In this document: positions 40,950 through 51,706 of the stretch, piece after piece
How positions within the stretch are numbered: position 1 is the first letter of the stretch
How the letters are laid out: each line of letters starts with the position of its first letter
Assembly (NCBI RefSeq): GCF_008932245.1
Contig: NZ_CP034910.1
Span: forward strand, 930,001 to 994,000
From: Sinorhizobium alkalisoli
GTDB taxonomy: Bacteria; Pseudomonadota; Alphaproteobacteria; Rhizobiales; Rhizobiaceae
Direction of reading: 5' to 3'
Length of the DNA: 64,000 bases
Made by a program: the position numbers and the translations under genes
The notes under the pieces: model-generated
Told to the model about the DNA's origin: nothing
Seen by the model: the letters and a program-made list of their open reading frames with translations, nothing else
The model's database searches: none

Positions 40950-42524
40950 ATGAGCAACTTTTCGCGGACGCAGACCGTACGCAAACATGTGGCTGCCACA
41001 AAGAACGGTGTCGTTGCGGCGCAGCACCGAATGGCGGCTGTGGCCGGCGCCGCCGTGCTCGAGGCCGGCGGAGACGCCATCGACGCGGCCGTTGCCACGT
41101 CCTTCGCCATCGGCGTGGTCGAACCCTGGATGAGTGGTCCGGCGGGCGGTGGAGCCATGGTCGTGTGGCGCGAAAGAGAGAGGCAGGCCCGCACCATCCA
41201 GTTCGGCATGCGCTCGCCCTCGACCCTCGACCCAGCGGACTATCCGCTATCCGGCAATGGCAAATCCCCCGACCTCTTCCCATGGGCCGCTGTGGTGGAC
41301 GATCGCAATGTGCAAGGCGCCACCGCCATCGCCGTGCCCGGAACGGTGGCGGGCATGGAGCTTGCGCACCGGACCTACGGCACGCTCCCCTGGCGCGACC
41401 TGCTCATGCCGGCTGTGGGCCTTGCGCGGAAAGGCATGCTGGTCGACTGGTACGCCTCGCTGCTGATCGCTTCGACCGCTCGGGAACTGGCGAAGGACGC
41501 GGATGCGGCGGCGCTGTTCCTCGATGAGGGGCAATGGCCGAAAGTCGCCGGCTGGACGTCGCTTGCCACCACAAGGCTCGACCAGAGCCTAATGGTGGAA
41601 ACCCTGTCGCGGCTGGCAGAGGCTGGACCGCGCGACTTCTACGAGGGCGAAATCGCCACGGCGCTGGTTGCCGACATTCGGGCCAAGGGCGGTTGCATTT
41701 CCCGCGAAGACCTGGCCGCCTACCGCGCGAGGCTCACATCCACCATCGATGTGCCTTATCGCGGCGGCGTGGTCCATGCCGCCGAGGGGATGACCGCCGG
41801 CGCCAATCTGGCCGAATGTCTGGCGATGATGGAGAATGCCTTCACGCCGGGCGGTAGGCCGGACGGCACGAGCTTCGCGGAAATGGTCCGCGCGCTCGGC
41901 CGGACCTACGAACGCCGTCTGCGCGAAATGGGCGATGCGGAAGTCTCTCATGCCCCTTCCTGTACGACCCATTTCAGCGTCGTTGACCGCCACGGCAATA
42001 TGTGCGCCGTAACGCAGACATTGCTGTCCATCTTCGGCTCGCGCGTGGTTTCGCCTTCTACTGGCCTTTTGATGAACAACGGCATCATGTGGTTCGACCC
42101 GGAGCCCGGCAAGCCCAATTCGTTGGCGCCGGACAAGGCGTGCCTGATGAATGTCTGCCCGACCATCGGCGAGAAGGACGGGCGGCGCTTCGCCATCGGC
42201 GCCTCGGGCGGGCGGAAGATCCTGCCGGCGGTGCTCAACCTCACTTCCTTCCTCATGGACTTCGGCATGTCGCTGGAAGACGCCTTCCACCATCCGCGCG
42301 TCGACAACAGCGGCGGCGGAACGATCGTCGCCGACGAAACCCTGCCGCGGCCGATCATCGAAGCGCTGGAAGGCGTCCTGCCGGTGGTGACGGCCAGAAG
42401 AACCGTCTTCCCCTATGCCTTCGCCTGTCCGGCCGGCGTCATGCGGGAGAACGGCATCAATATGGGCTGCACGGAAATCATGTCGCCGTGGGGCGACGCC
42501 GTACACGAGAAGGAAGGAGCCTGA
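40950..42524 (+). CDS. Gamma-glutamyltransferase-family protein
   Basis: The 524-residue Ntn-hydrolase has the N-terminal block [41 protein letters not shown] and the autoprocessing nucleophile Thr in [21 protein letters not shown] near residue 337. Further downstream come NNGIMWF and the ASGGRKI segment. It lacks a signal peptide, unlike periplasmic Ggt of E. coli, so it should act in the cytoplasm on imported substrate. It lies 13 bp after the ATPase gene. Cleavage of gamma-glutamyl peptides or amides is likely; a specialised amidohydrolase of the same family is possible. Confidence 0.87.
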   Translation: MSNFSRTQTVRKHVAATKNGVVAAQHRMAAVAGAAVLEAGGDAIDAAVATSFAIGVVEPWMSGPAGGGAMVVWRERERQARTIQFGMRSPSTLDPADYPLSGNGKSPDLFPWAAVVDDRNVQGATAIAVPGTVAGMELAHRTYGTLPWRDLLMPAVGLARKGMLVDWYASLLIASTARELAKDADAAALFLDEGQWPKVAGWTSLATTRLDQSLMVETLSRLAEAGPRDFYEGEIATALVADIRAKGGCISREDLAAYRARLTSTIDVPYRGGVVHAAEGMTAGANLAECLAMMENAFTPGGRPDGTSFAEMVRALGRTYERRLREMGDAEVSHAPSCTTHFSVVDRHGNMCAVTQTLLSIFGSRVVSPSTGLLMNNGIMWFDPEPGKPNSLAPDKACLMNVCPTIGEKDGRRFAIGASGGRKILPAVLNLTSFLMDFGMSLEDAFHHPRVDNSGGGTIVADETLPRPIIEALEGVLPVVTARRTVFPYAFACPAGVMRENGINMGCTEIMSPWGDAVHEKEGA

Positions 42525-42525
42525 C

Positions 42526-43914
42526 GTGGCCACCCGCGACAGCGCTATCGCGCGCATCAACGACTATCTTGCCTCCGGCGGTTACGAGGAGGAGCTTGGC
42601 CGCATGGTGGCCTTCGAAACGGAAAGCCAGGAGCCGGCGAAGCGGCCGGAACTCAGGCGCTATCTGCTTGACGAGATGGCACCCAAACTCGCCGGACTCG
42701 GCTTCACCCATCGCATTCTGGAAAACCCCGCCGACGCACGGGTGCCGTTCCTTTTTGCCGAGCGCATCGAGAATCCCGCCTTCGAGACGATCCTCGTCTA
42801 TGGCCATGGCGATGTGATCCGCGCCCAGGCCGACCAATGGCGCGAGGGCTTGCATCCCTTCAAGCTGGTGCGCGAAGGCGACCGTCTCTATGGACGCGGG
42901 ACCGCCGACAACAAGGGCCAGCATTGCATCAATATCGCTGCGCTGCGGGCCATAATTGCCGAAAGAGGCGATCTCGGCTTCAACTGCAAGATCGTCATAG
43001 AGATGGGCGAGGAATGCGGCTCGCCCGGACTGGCAGAGCTTTTCCGGCAGAACCGCAATCTCTTTTCCGCCGATGTCCTGATTGCTTCCGACGGTCCGAG
43101 GCTGCATCCGGATCGTCCGACCCTGTTCATGGGATCGCGCGGCGCCGTCAATTTCGACCTCCGCGTCGATCTGAGGGAAGGCGCGCATCATTCGGGCAAT
43201 TGGGGCGGGCTTTTGCGCGATCCGGCCATCGTGCTGGCCCATGCGATTGCAAGCATCGTCGATAGGCGCGGCCAGATCAAGGTTCCCGAATGGCGGCCGA
43301 CGAGCCTGACGCCCGCCGTGTGCGAGGCCCTGAAAGACTGCCCGGTGGGCGGCTACGACGGTCCCGCCATCGACGCCGACTGGGGCGAGGAGAGCCTGAC
43401 GCCTTCCGAGCGTGTCTTCGGGTGGAACAGTTTTGCCGTGCTGGCGCAGACGAGCGGCGTGCCGGAAGCGCCTGTTAATGCTATTTCCGCCAAGGCCCGC
43501 GCCCATTGCCAGCTGCGCTATGTGGTGGGCACCGACCCGGACGACATTCTGCCAGCATTGCGCCGGTATCTCGACAGCCAGGGCTTTGCGGAGGTGAAGA
43601 TTGTTCCGGCCGATCGCGGCTTCTTCCATGCCACCCGGCTCGACCCCGACCATCCGTGGGTGACGCGGGTGAAGCAGTCAATTGTCGTAACCACGGGCAA
43701 GAAACCCGCCATCCTGCCCAATCTCGCGGGCTCGCTACCCAACGAGACCTTCGCCGATATCCTCGGGCTTCCGACCGTCTGGGTGCCGCACTCCTATCCC
43801 GGCTGCTCCCAGCACGCGCCGAACGAGCACGCGCTCATTTCGATGACAGGGGAGGCGCTGGCGATGATGGCAGGGCTTTTCTGGGATATTGGAGAAAGAG
43901 CCGCGGCCGTGTAG
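42526..43914 (+). CDS. M20-family metallopeptidase
   Basis: The 462-residue enzyme shows M20 metal-binding motifs: VYGHGDV (His-Gly-Asp), [11 protein letters not shown], and [10 protein letters not shown] with catalytic Glu-Glu, then a dimerisation domain with HHSGNWGG and the C-terminal SQHAPNEH ligand. GTG 42526 starts just after the previous stop, with AAGGAAGG as ribosome site. It should hydrolyse dipeptides or acyl-amino acids. As the last gene of the operon it fits with the importer and the Ggt-like enzyme in stepwise peptide breakdown. Confidence 0.9.
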   Translation: MATRDSAIARINDYLASGGYEEELGRMVAFETESQEPAKRPELRRYLLDEMAPKLAGLGFTHRILENPADARVPFLFAERIENPAFETILVYGHGDVIRAQADQWREGLHPFKLVREGDRLYGRGTADNKGQHCINIAALRAIIAERGDLGFNCKIVIEMGEECGSPGLAELFRQNRNLFSADVLIASDGPRLHPDRPTLFMGSRGAVNFDLRVDLREGAHHSGNWGGLLRDPAIVLAHAIASIVDRRGQIKVPEWRPTSLTPAVCEALKDCPVGGYDGPAIDADWGEESLTPSERVFGWNSFAVLAQTSGVPEAPVNAISAKARAHCQLRYVVGTDPDDILPALRRYLDSQGFAEVKIVPADRGFFHATRLDPDHPWVTRVKQSIVVTTGKKPAILPNLAGSLPNETFADILGLPTVWVPHSYPGCSQHAPNEHALISMTGEALAMMAGLFWDIGERAAAV

Positions 43915-43950
43915 GTCATCCATCGGAATTCCCGATGATGCTACCAGTTT

Positions 43951-44011
43951 CTTCCGTTTCCCTTGTTTCGGCCAAGCTGCGATCTCTTGGCGGAAACAAG
44001 GGAAACCGAAG
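43951..44011. terminator. Large hairpin after the peptide operon
   Basis: Arms 43951-43976 and 43986-44011 are 26 bp long and pair with two mismatches around a 9-base loop. The cores are TTTCCCTTGTTTC and GAAACAAGGGAAA. It lies 36 bp after the M20 peptidase stop. It could be a terminator, though unusually long, or a copy of a rhizobial intergenic palindromic repeat. Confidence 0.7.
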
Positions 44012-44121
44012 ACATGGCATCAAGGATTGTGAGCTGGCAGTTCGCAAGGCTCTGGACGTAGAGTCGCGATATGCCGACCTGAACGGCTACGGGTGACCCG
44101 TTTTCGTTCCGTGTTCAAAAG

Positions 44122-44136
44122 ATCGCATAATGTATC
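44122..44136 (+). repeat. 15-bp motif resembling half of a dif site, copy 2
   Basis: ATCGCATAATGTATC is identical to 29119-29133 and in the same orientation; flanking bases (AAAAG before, GGAAC after) are partly shared. See the first copy. The surrounding 43915-44297 region holds no gene besides the large hairpin. Confidence 0.5.
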
Positions 44137-44297
44137 GACTGGAACGCTGGTGCGACGGGTAATCGTTTCAGTTTTCGTGTTACGGCGCAGTATCGCGAAT
44201 GCGTCCGCAAAGCGGGGAGTGCACACACACAGAGTTTTGAGTGGACGGGCAGGGGCGGTGTCGGGAAGATGCTTGCGAAAACTGCCGAGGCCTCGTG

Positions 44298-46211
44298 ATG
44301 GAACGTAAACTCGCAGCAATCGTAGCGGGCGATATCGTCGGCTATACGCGACTGATGTCCGAGGATGAATCCTCGACCTACGCGGCCCTGCGCGCTGCCT
44401 TCAGCGAGCTGATCAACCCTTTGGTCAAGAAGCATGGTGGCCGCACCTTCAAGACCACCGGCGACGGCTTCCTGGCGACCTTCCCGAGCGTTAACGAGGC
44501 GCTCGATGCGGCAATCGAAATCCAGAACGGATTCGTCGAGCGGCCGTTCAGCCTGCGTGTCGGCATCAACCTAGGCGACGTCATAGAAGACAATGGCGAC
44601 ATGTTCGGTGATGGTGTCAACGTCGCGTCCAGACTGGAAGCCATGGCAGCGCCGGCCAGCATTTTCGTGAGCGAGGCCGTGGTCCGCAGTGCCGACCGGA
44701 GCCGCAGCAAGCTTTTCTACAGTATCGGGCGAAGGCAGGCCAAGAACATAGCCGAGCCGCTCGCCGTCTATGCCGTGCGGCTCGAGCGGGAGCCGGCGCC
44801 CGGCCGGGGCTGGCTACGGCGGATGGTGCTCCGCCGGGGTGCCGCTTTGCCTGTCGCGGTCGGGACTGCGGGACTGGTCGTCGTCGCCGCTTTCACCCAG
44901 GTGCCCGCGTTGCGGGCGATCGGCGCGGATCTGACCAACGGCCTCGTGCATCTCACGGGCGGTGAGCCCGCGGCCGGCCGGCCGGCCGTTGCGGTGCTCC
45001 CCTTTGACAATATGAGTGGCGAGGCCGATCAGGCCTATTTCGCCGACGGGTTGACCGAGGACATCATTGCCAACCTGGCGCGGAACCCCGAGCTTCAGGT
45101 GATCGCGCGCAACTCGACCTTTGCGCTCCGCGGCCAGGCGGAGGACATCCGTAGGATCGGCGAACGACTTGGGGCCGGCTATGTGGTGGAAGGCAGTGCC
45201 AGACGCGCCGGCGACCAGCTTCGGGTGGTGGCGCAGCTCATCGATGCGCGCAGCGGCGCCCACCTCTGGTCGCGCACCTACGACCGGCGGGTCGAGGACG
45301 TCTTTGCGCTTCAGACAGATTTGACGGCCGAAATCGTCTCGCATCTGGTGTCTTATGTGCGCCAATCGGAGGTATCGAACGCGGCCGAACGCCCGACGGA
45401 AAACCTTCAGGCCTACGACCTCGTGCTTAAGGCGCGTGACCGCTACAAGCACGGCTCGAACGATGCCGAGTCGCTGATGGCCGCGCGTGCGCTGCTTCAT
45501 CGTGCCCTTGAGCTCGATCCCGGCTACGCCGCGGCGCGCGCCAATCTCGGCATGACCTATATTGTCGACTTCCTGCAGAATGTCAGCGGCAGGGCGACCC
45601 GTACCGACGTGGAAACCGGTCTCAGCGAGGCGCGGCAGGCCGTTCGCCTCGATTCCAATCTCGCGGTCGGCTATCAGGTCCTGAGCTTCGGGCTTTCGGC
45701 CGCTGGCGACTACGCTGGCGCCATGCAGGCAGCTGGGCGTGCCGTCGAGCTCAATCCGAACGACCCGGACAGCCTGATGGCGTTGGCAAAGGCTCAGGTC
45801 CGGTTCGGCAGCTATGATGAGGCTGTCCGAAACGCCGAGCGGGCGCGGCGGCTCCACCCGATGGCGCCGGAATACTACACCTATGTCTACGGCCAGGCAC
45901 TCTATGCTGCCGGCCGCCTCGATGAGGCCGACCGGGTCTTGCGGGAATGCCTGATCCGCGCGCCGCGCGAGGCGGATTGCCTACTGATCCACACGGCAGT
46001 CCTCACACAGCGTGGAGACGTGCAGGGCGCGCGGCGCGCGATGGCACAGCTCACCCAGGTCGAACCCCAGTTCTCACTTGCCACGGAGCGCGCCAATCGT
46101 CGCTTTGGCAATTCTCCGCTCATGGATGAATTTCTCTCTCAGCTCGCGGAAGCCAGGGCTCCTGACGTCACAAGCGGCGTCCGGCAGCGGCACTTCAGAC
46201 CCTATCTGTAG
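44298..46211 (+). CDS. Adenylate cyclase (class III) fused to TolB-like and TPR domains
   Basis: The 637-residue protein has four parts. The cyclase domain (~1-165) shows the metal Asp in VAGDIVGYTRLM, TTGDGFLATF, RVGINLGDV and GDGVNVASRLE. A membrane helix follows (~195-215, PVAVGTAGLVVVAAF). The third part is a TolB/FlgO-like domain (~245-375, AVLPFDNMSGEADQAYFADG, VEGSARRAGDQLRVVAQLID), and the last is TPR repeats (~390-610, ALELDPGYAAARANLG and similar). Rhizobia carry many such cyclases, making cyclic AMP in response to unknown signals. The gene is monocistronic. ATG 44298 chosen; GTG 44295 is adjacent. Confidence 0.9.
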   Translation: MERKLAAIVAGDIVGYTRLMSEDESSTYAALRAAFSELINPLVKKHGGRTFKTTGDGFLATFPSVNEALDAAIEIQNGFVERPFSLRVGINLGDVIEDNGDMFGDGVNVASRLEAMAAPASIFVSEAVVRSADRSRSKLFYSIGRRQAKNIAEPLAVYAVRLEREPAPGRGWLRRMVLRRGAALPVAVGTAGLVVVAAFTQVPALRAIGADLTNGLVHLTGGEPAAGRPAVAVLPFDNMSGEADQAYFADGLTEDIIANLARNPELQVIARNSTFALRGQAEDIRRIGERLGAGYVVEGSARRAGDQLRVVAQLIDARSGAHLWSRTYDRRVEDVFALQTDLTAEIVSHLVSYVRQSEVSNAAERPTENLQAYDLVLKARDRYKHGSNDAESLMAARALLHRALELDPGYAAARANLGMTYIVDFLQNVSGRATRTDVETGLSEARQAVRLDSNLAVGYQVLSFGLSAAGDYAGAMQAAGRAVELNPNDPDSLMALAKAQVRFGSYDEAVRNAERARRLHPMAPEYYTYVYGQALYAAGRLDEADRVLRECLIRAPREADCLLIHTAVLTQRGDVQGARRAMAQLTQVEPQFSLATERANRRFGNSPLMDEFLSQLAEARAPDVTSGVRQRHFRPYL

Positions 46212-46330
46212 AAGGAGCGAACCGTTCGCTCGCGCGCTGCGATGCAGCGGCGGGCATTGGCCCCATCGTTTCCAATGGCCAATGCGCGGCTTCGTGGCGG
46301 ACGCGGAGGATAGGGTACAGATTGGCGGGC

Positions 46331-48621
46331 TCAAATGGCAGTCAGCGGCAGGCCGGGCAAGAGTTTGTCCAGGGTGATCGGGAACTCGCGCACACGCACA
46401 CCGGTCGCATTGTAGATGGCGTTGGCGATGGCGGCGCCTGAGCCGCAGACGCCGAGTTCACCGAGCCCCTTGGCGCCGAGCGGGTTGGCTTTGTCGTCGT
46501 ATTCCTCAAGAAAGACGACCTCCATCTCCGCAACGTCACCGTTGACGGGGACATGATACTCGGCCAGATCGTGGTTGACGAAATGGCCGTAGCGGGGATC
46601 GAGCACGGTTTCCTCCATCAGTGCAGCACCATGCCCCAAGTCATTCCGCCGAGGATCTGCGAGCGTGCGGTCTTGGGGTTGAGGATGCGGCCCGCACCGA
46701 TCACCGACAGCATGCGGCGCATGCGGATCTCGCCCGTGTCGGTGTCTACCGCGACTTCCGCGAAGTGCGCTCCATAGGAGTGCTGCGAGTAGGCTCTGTA
46801 GCTTTCCGTGTCGCGCGCGGCGGCGACCGAACCGGTGGCCTCCATGCCGTTGGGAGCAATTCTGCCGATGAGATCGGCCAAGCTTACGGAACGGTCGCCG
46901 ACCCGGATCTCCCCGCCGACGAAGATCGGAGTGACGTCGTTCGCACCCCGAAGCGGGGAGCGGTCGCTAGATCGGGCCGCCTCGATGACCCTCTCCTTGA
47001 GGGTGCTGCAGGCGTGGTGCAGTGCAGAACCCGCGCTCGCCGCGCCCCAGGAACCGCCGGAGCCGGCCGTGCGCGGGAAGCGGCTGTCGCCGAGTTCGAC
47101 CTTGACCGCGGTGATCGGCACCCCGAGGCTTTCGGCCGCGATCTGGGTGAGGATGGTGTAGGTGCCGGTTCCGATATCGGTCATGTCGAGACGAGCCGTG
47201 ACGCGGCCGGTCGCATCGATCGCCACCTTGGCCGTCCCCGCGCCGATATAGTTCGGCCGGATGGCGGCCGCCATGCCGTAGCCGATAAGCTTGCGGCCCT
47301 CGCGGATGCGTCTCGGGCTCGGGTTGCGGCGTTCCCAGCCGAAGCGCCGCGCGCCCTCCTGCATACAGGCGACGAGGTTACGCGTTGAAAACGGCACGCC
47401 TTGTTCCGGATCCACGATCGGCTCGTTGCGGATCCTGAGTTCGATCGGATCGAGGCCGAGTTTGTCGGCGAGCTCATCCATCGCCGATTCCAAGGCGAGC
47501 ATGCCTGGCGCCTCGCCCGGCGAACGCATCCATTCGCCGCGATTGAGGTCGACGGGGACGAGGCGGTGGCGGGTCAACCGGTTCGGCGCGGCATAGAGCG
47601 AGCGGCCGAAGACCGCGGTCTGCTCGCAAAACTCCTCGAAGCCGGAGGTCGCGGACCAGACGTCATGGCCGACCGACGTCAGCCGCCCGTCCCGGTCCGC
47701 GCCGAGGCGCACCTGTTGGACCATCTCCGCCCGATGGCCGGCATTGGCGAACATCTGCTGCCGCGTCAGTGCGACCTTGACAGGGCGGCGCAGCACCCTT
47801 GCGGCGAGCGCCGCGAGCACGGTGTCGGCATGGACGATCAACTTGGAGCCGAAACCACCGCCGATAAACGGGCTGACGATGCGAACACGCTCTCGCGGAA
47901 TGCCGAGCGTGCTGGCGAGGCCGGCCTGGAAGTTGGCAAGCGTCTGTGCGGACGTGTAGATCGTCACCTCGTCGGCTGACCAGACGGCGAGCGTCGCATG
48001 CGGCTCCATCGGGTTGTGGTGCTCGTAAGGCGTCCGATAGGTCGCGTCGACCTTGACCGGAGCGGCGGCGAAAGCGCCTCCGAAGTCGCCGATCGCGCTG
48101 TCCGTCTCGAAGCCGGCATTGGTGCGCCGGGGCGTGTAGGCGTCGGCGAGACGCGCCGGCACATCGAAGACGCCGCGCTCCTCTCGATAGCGCACCCTGA
48201 TGAGCCCCGCCGCGGCACTCGCCGCCTCGAATGTTTCCGCCACGACAATCGCGACGGGCTCGTCGTAGAATCGAACCCGGTCGCTGTTGAGCACGGGGCG
48301 CGCACGAGTGAAGACCTCCGGCACGGTAGGCGTCACCGCTGGGCCGAAATCCGGCTGAGCCGGTGCGTTCCGATAGGTCATAACATGAAGGACGCCCGGC
48401 ACCTGCTCGGCTTCCGCGCTGTCGATCCCGACGATACGGCCCTTGGCGATCGCGGCGCCGAGGATGTAGCCATACGCCGCCTTCTTCACGGCATGCTCAT
48501 AGGCGTAGGTCGCGCGGCCGGTGACCTTGAGCGGCCCATCGACGCGCGCGATCGGCTGGCCGACAAGGCCGTTGCTGCTTTCAGAAGAACGGTTTTCCGG
48601 GATCATGGTATCTGTCATCAT
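46331..48621 (-). pseudogene. paoC: PaoC-like molybdenum aldehyde oxidoreductase large subunit, frameshifted
   Basis: The first 667 codons (48621 to 46618) encode the molybdopterin-binding subunit of the xanthine dehydrogenase family: GQPIARVDGPLKVTGRATYA, FIGGGFGSKL, RSPGEAPGMLALESAMDELA and GGMTWGM. The frame then ends in V-L-H-stop. The rest of the family sequence (AALMEETVLDPRYGHFVN, GAKGLGELGVCGSGAAIANA) continues in another frame to 46331. Loss of one G in GGCATGGGTGC near 46635 explains it. The catalytic Glu of KGLGEL lies in the shifted part, so the product should be inactive unless the shift is an error. Confidence 0.87.
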
Positions 48622-48627
48622 CGCACC

Positions 48628-49614
48628 TCATGCACCTTCGACAGCCGCGGCGAGTGTCTGCCGTAGCGTGCGTTTTGCCAGCGGGATCTTGAAATCATTG
48701 CCGCCGTGCCCGATGGCTCCGGCGAGTGCGCTCTCGGCGGCCTCGGTAAAGGCGGCGTCGGCGGCGGCCGCCCCGGCAAGCACGTACTCCGCGTCCATCG
48801 GGCGCCAGGGCTTTGGTGCAACGCCGCCGATCGCGATGCGGGCGCTCTGTATGCGGTCGCCGCTCTTTTTGACAACGGTCGCGACCGAGACGAGCGCAAA
48901 GGCGTAGGAAGCGCGGTCGCGCACCTTGCGGTAGAGCTGCCGGCCGAGAGGCGGAGGCGGCAGGATCACGGCGGTAATCAACTCGCCGTGGCCGAGGTCC
49001 GTCTCGACATTCGGCGTCGAGCCCGGCAACCGGTGGAGGTCGCCGACGGGAATCGTACGGACCGTGCCGTCGGGCAGGGTGGTCTCGACCTGGGCGTCGA
49101 GTGCGGCCATGGCCACGGCCATATCCGAGGGATGCACGGCGATGCAGTCGTCGCTGGCGCCGAGCACGGCGTGCATCCGGTTGAAGCCCCCGAGGGCCGC
49201 GCAGCCCGATCCGGGTGCGCGCTTGTTGCAAGGCATGTTGCGATCATAGAAATAGGGGCAGCGCGTGCGCTGGAGGAGATTGCCGGCGGTCGAGGCCTTG
49301 TTGCGGATCTGGCCGGACGCGCCGGCGAGAAGCGCTTGGCTGAGCATGGGATAGCGTGATCGCACCCGCGGCTCGGCGGCGAGATCGCTGTTGCGGACCT
49401 GTGCCCCGATCCTGAGGCCGCTCTCCAGCGTCTCCTCAATGCTGTCGAGCGGCAGCCGGCTGATGTCGACGACATGTGTTGGCCGCTCGATCTCCAGTTT
49501 CATCAGATCGAGAAGATTGGTGCCGCCGCTGATGAACTTCGCTTCGGGCCGGGCTGCTACGGCGGCCGCCGCCGCCGTCGCGTTGCTGGCGCGCTCGTAG
49601 GTAAAGGGTCGCAT
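48628..49614 (-). CDS. paoB: PaoB-like FAD subunit of aldehyde oxidoreductase
   Basis: The 328-residue protein starts [16 protein letters not shown] and has the FAD-binding [24 protein letters not shown]-like [20 protein letters not shown], four-Cys-type [20 protein letters not shown] that may bind an iron-sulphur cluster as in E. coli PaoB, and [14 protein letters not shown]. It lies between paoA (4-bp gap) and paoC (6-bp gap). Start ATG 49614 follows AGGTGTGAGCCC. Intact, unlike its large partner subunit. Confidence 0.88.
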   Translation of the reverse strand: MRPFTYERASNATAAAAAVAARPEAKFISGGTNLLDLMKLEIERPTHVVDISRLPLDSIEETLESGLRIGAQVRNSDLAAEPRVRSRYPMLSQALLAGASGQIRNKASTAGNLLQRTRCPYFYDRNMPCNKRAPGSGCAALGGFNRMHAVLGASDDCIAVHPSDMAVAMAALDAQVETTLPDGTVRTIPVGDLHRLPGSTPNVETDLGHGELITAVILPPPPLGRQLYRKVRDRASYAFALVSVATVVKKSGDRIQSARIAIGGVAPKPWRPMDAEYVLAGAAAADAAFTEAAESALAGAIGHGGNDFKIPLAKRTLRQTLAAAVEGA

Positions 49615-49618
49615 GGGC

Positions 49619-50275
49619 TCACACCTCTTCGGCTGCGTCGCGGATGGCGGCGACGATGTTGGGATAGGCGGCACAGCGGCAGATGTTGCCGCTCATGCGC
49701 TCGCGGATCTCCGCGTCGGTCAGCGCCGCGGGCCCGGCCGCCACATCGCTGCTTGCATGGCTTGGCCAGCCGGCCCGAACTTCCTTAAGCATTCCCACGG
49801 CCGAACAGATCTGTCCCGGTGTGCAATAGCCGCACTGGAAGCCATCATGGGCGACGAAAGCCGCCTGCACCGGGTGCAGTCGGTCGCCATCGGCAAGCCC
49901 CTCGATGGTGGTGATCTCGTCGCCGTCGTGCTGGGCGGCGAGCGAGAGGCAGGCATTGATCCGCCGGCCGTTGACGAGAACCGTGCAGGCGCCACACTGG
50001 CCGTGGTCACAGCCCTTTTTCGAGCCGGTCAGGCCGAGATGGTTTCGCAAGGCATCAAGCAGGGTCGTGCGTGGATCGAGCTTCAAGGCATGCTCCTCGG
50101 CGTTGATCCTGAAGCGCATCGGTATTCTCGATATCGGCGCCGCGGCGGGCCCGGCCGTAATGGGGGCGCCAGTCTCCGCGGCATCGACGGGCAAGCCGGA
50201 TGCGAGGGCGAGGCAGGTTGCCGCCCCGCCTTCCAAAACCGCCCGGCGGGTAATCCTGTAGTCCTTTTCAGCCAT
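49619..50275 (-). CDS. paoA: PaoA-like [2Fe-2S] subunit with Tat signal
   Basis: The 218-residue protein has a twin-arginine signal ([20 protein letters not shown]), a plant-type ferredoxin domain ([22 protein letters not shown]) and a second 2Fe-2S domain ([28 protein letters not shown]). This matches PaoA, which guides the folded PaoABC complex to the periplasm. Three subunit genes in the order A-B-C follow an AraC gene on the same strand. PaoABC oxidises aromatic and other aldehydes to acids for detoxification. Confidence 0.9.
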   Translation of the reverse strand: MAEKDYRITRRAVLEGGAATCLALASGLPVDAAETGAPITAGPAAAPISRIPMRFRINAEEHALKLDPRTTLLDALRNHLGLTGSKKGCDHGQCGACTVLVNGRRINACLSLAAQHDGDEITTIEGLADGDRLHPVQAAFVAHDGFQCGYCTPGQICSAVGMLKEVRAGWPSHASSDVAAGPAALTDAEIRERMSGNICRCAAYPNIVAAIRDAAEEV

Positions 50276-50409
50276 GAATGATCTCCTGGTCGCAGCGGCA
50301 GGAGCCGGGAGGGGCTTCTGCCCTCCGGCGAGCCGGCCCCTTGCTATCTTCTACAGGCGGGATTTGGGTGCGCGGGGGATCGCTTTCTTTCAGGAATCCG
50401 GAGGTCCTG

Positions 50410-51294
50410 TCAGGATTCCGGAGAAAACTGCAGCCGGTAGGCGCGCGGGGTGATGCCCTTCAGCCGACGAAACGTCGTGGTGAAATGGCTCTGGCTGGAG
50501 AAGCCTAGGCGGAATGCAATGGCGCCGATGGCCATGCCGGTCTCGCGCAGGAGCAATTCCGCCCGTCTTATACGTTCCTCGAGAATATAGGCGTAGGGCG
50601 GCCGCCCGGTCGTCTCCTTGAAACGCCGTGCGAAGGTATCGAGGGGCATGCCGGCAATGGCTGCCACCTCGCTCAGCGAGATATCGGAGGCGATGTTGGC
50701 TTCGATGTAGTCGCGCACTCGCTCGAATTTCCGGCGGCTGAGGCGGCCTCGGCTTGCGGCCAGACGCGGACTTCCCTCCAGGCTGGTCATTCGCAGACCA
50801 ATAAGGGCAACCAGGTGCTCGACATAGACGGTTTCCGGCACGTGGCCGAGCGACATCTCGGTGCGAAGCGATCGCAATAGCGTGCCGATGACCGCGTCGC
50901 TCCGGTTCACCAGTACCGGCATGTCGCGCAGCAACTCCAATCCCGGAAGCGCGAGCTCGGGATCGATCCACACGGCGGAGTAGGAGAGGTCGACGTCGCG
51001 GTAGAAGCCGACGCGTTCTGCGCTCGCGGGAACAAAGGTGAGGACTCCGGGTCGGTCCTGGCCGTCATAAAGGGTCTTGCCATCGGTGCGGATCGATGTC
51101 CGGGACGTGCTGCCCCCGTCTGTCAGCACGATCAGATGATGCGGTGCCGTCCAGCGAATTTCCGCTTCCTGGCACGCCCAGCGCCGACTGTCGAATACGA
51201 CCGACGAGCCGATCCAGGACGCAGTCTGCAGCGACGCCGTTTCTTCGTTCCGGGCCCGAATACGTCCGTCGCCAAGCAAGGGTTTGAATGACAT
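50410..51294 (-). CDS. AraC-family transcriptional regulator
   Basis: The 294-residue protein has an N-terminal sensing domain and two C-terminal helix-turn-helix motifs (DISLSEVAAIAGMPLDTFARRFKE and AIGAIAFRLGFSSQSHFTTTF with PRAYR). Start chosen at ATG 51294 (M-S-F-K-P-L-L); a longer frame begins at 51423 but its extension resembles no family. It lies 134 bp upstream of paoA in the same direction, so it probably activates the aldehyde oxidoreductase genes. The effector is unknown. Confidence 0.87.
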   Translation of the reverse strand: MSFKPLLGDGRIRARNEETASLQTASWIGSSVVFDSRRWACQEAEIRWTAPHHLIVLTDGGSTSRTSIRTDGKTLYDGQDRPGVLTFVPASAERVGFYRDVDLSYSAVWIDPELALPGLELLRDMPVLVNRSDAVIGTLLRSLRTEMSLGHVPETVYVEHLVALIGLRMTSLEGSPRLAASRGRLSRRKFERVRDYIEANIASDISLSEVAAIAGMPLDTFARRFKETTGRPPYAYILEERIRRAELLLRETGMAIGAIAFRLGFSSQSHFTTTFRRLKGITPRAYRLQFSPES

Positions 51295-51706
51295 CGCGGC
51301 ATTCCGTTGATTCGCGCCGGGCAGGCTACGACACAAGGGCATAAGGCATCGGTGCGGTCCGTCGCCGACCCATTGCGAGTCATAGGAACAACAGTCCGAC
51401 CTTGATAGCCCCCACTTGTTCAAGGATGTTCAATGATTGGTGACCGCTCGTTGCGGTGCGTTGTTAGGGCCGCTTCGACGTTCGCGGGCTCGCGGCCGAA
51501 TTGTACAGCGTCACCGTCCCTTCCGCATGGGCGTGGGCGTGAGATTGTGGACTTGTGGTTCGATTCCTATCAAGGCGAGGGGGGCGACCTTCCGGGCTGG
51601 GCGGCATGTTGCCGCTTTCCGATCGTCTCAGTCGGGTGGTGAGCGGAAGTCCGACCGCCCCTCGGGTCAAGTCTGATGCGCGCCAATGAGCGGACTTAGC
51701 GTGGGA
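51295..51706. other. Intergenic region, no gene seen
   Basis: Between the araC start and the lacI stop I find no conserved protein, tRNA or strong hairpin. It should contain the araC promoter. Confidence 0.5.

Noticed and set aside
40950..42524. Possible periplasmic Ggt
   Set aside because: No signal peptide precedes the conserved N-terminus, so a periplasmic location was not supported.
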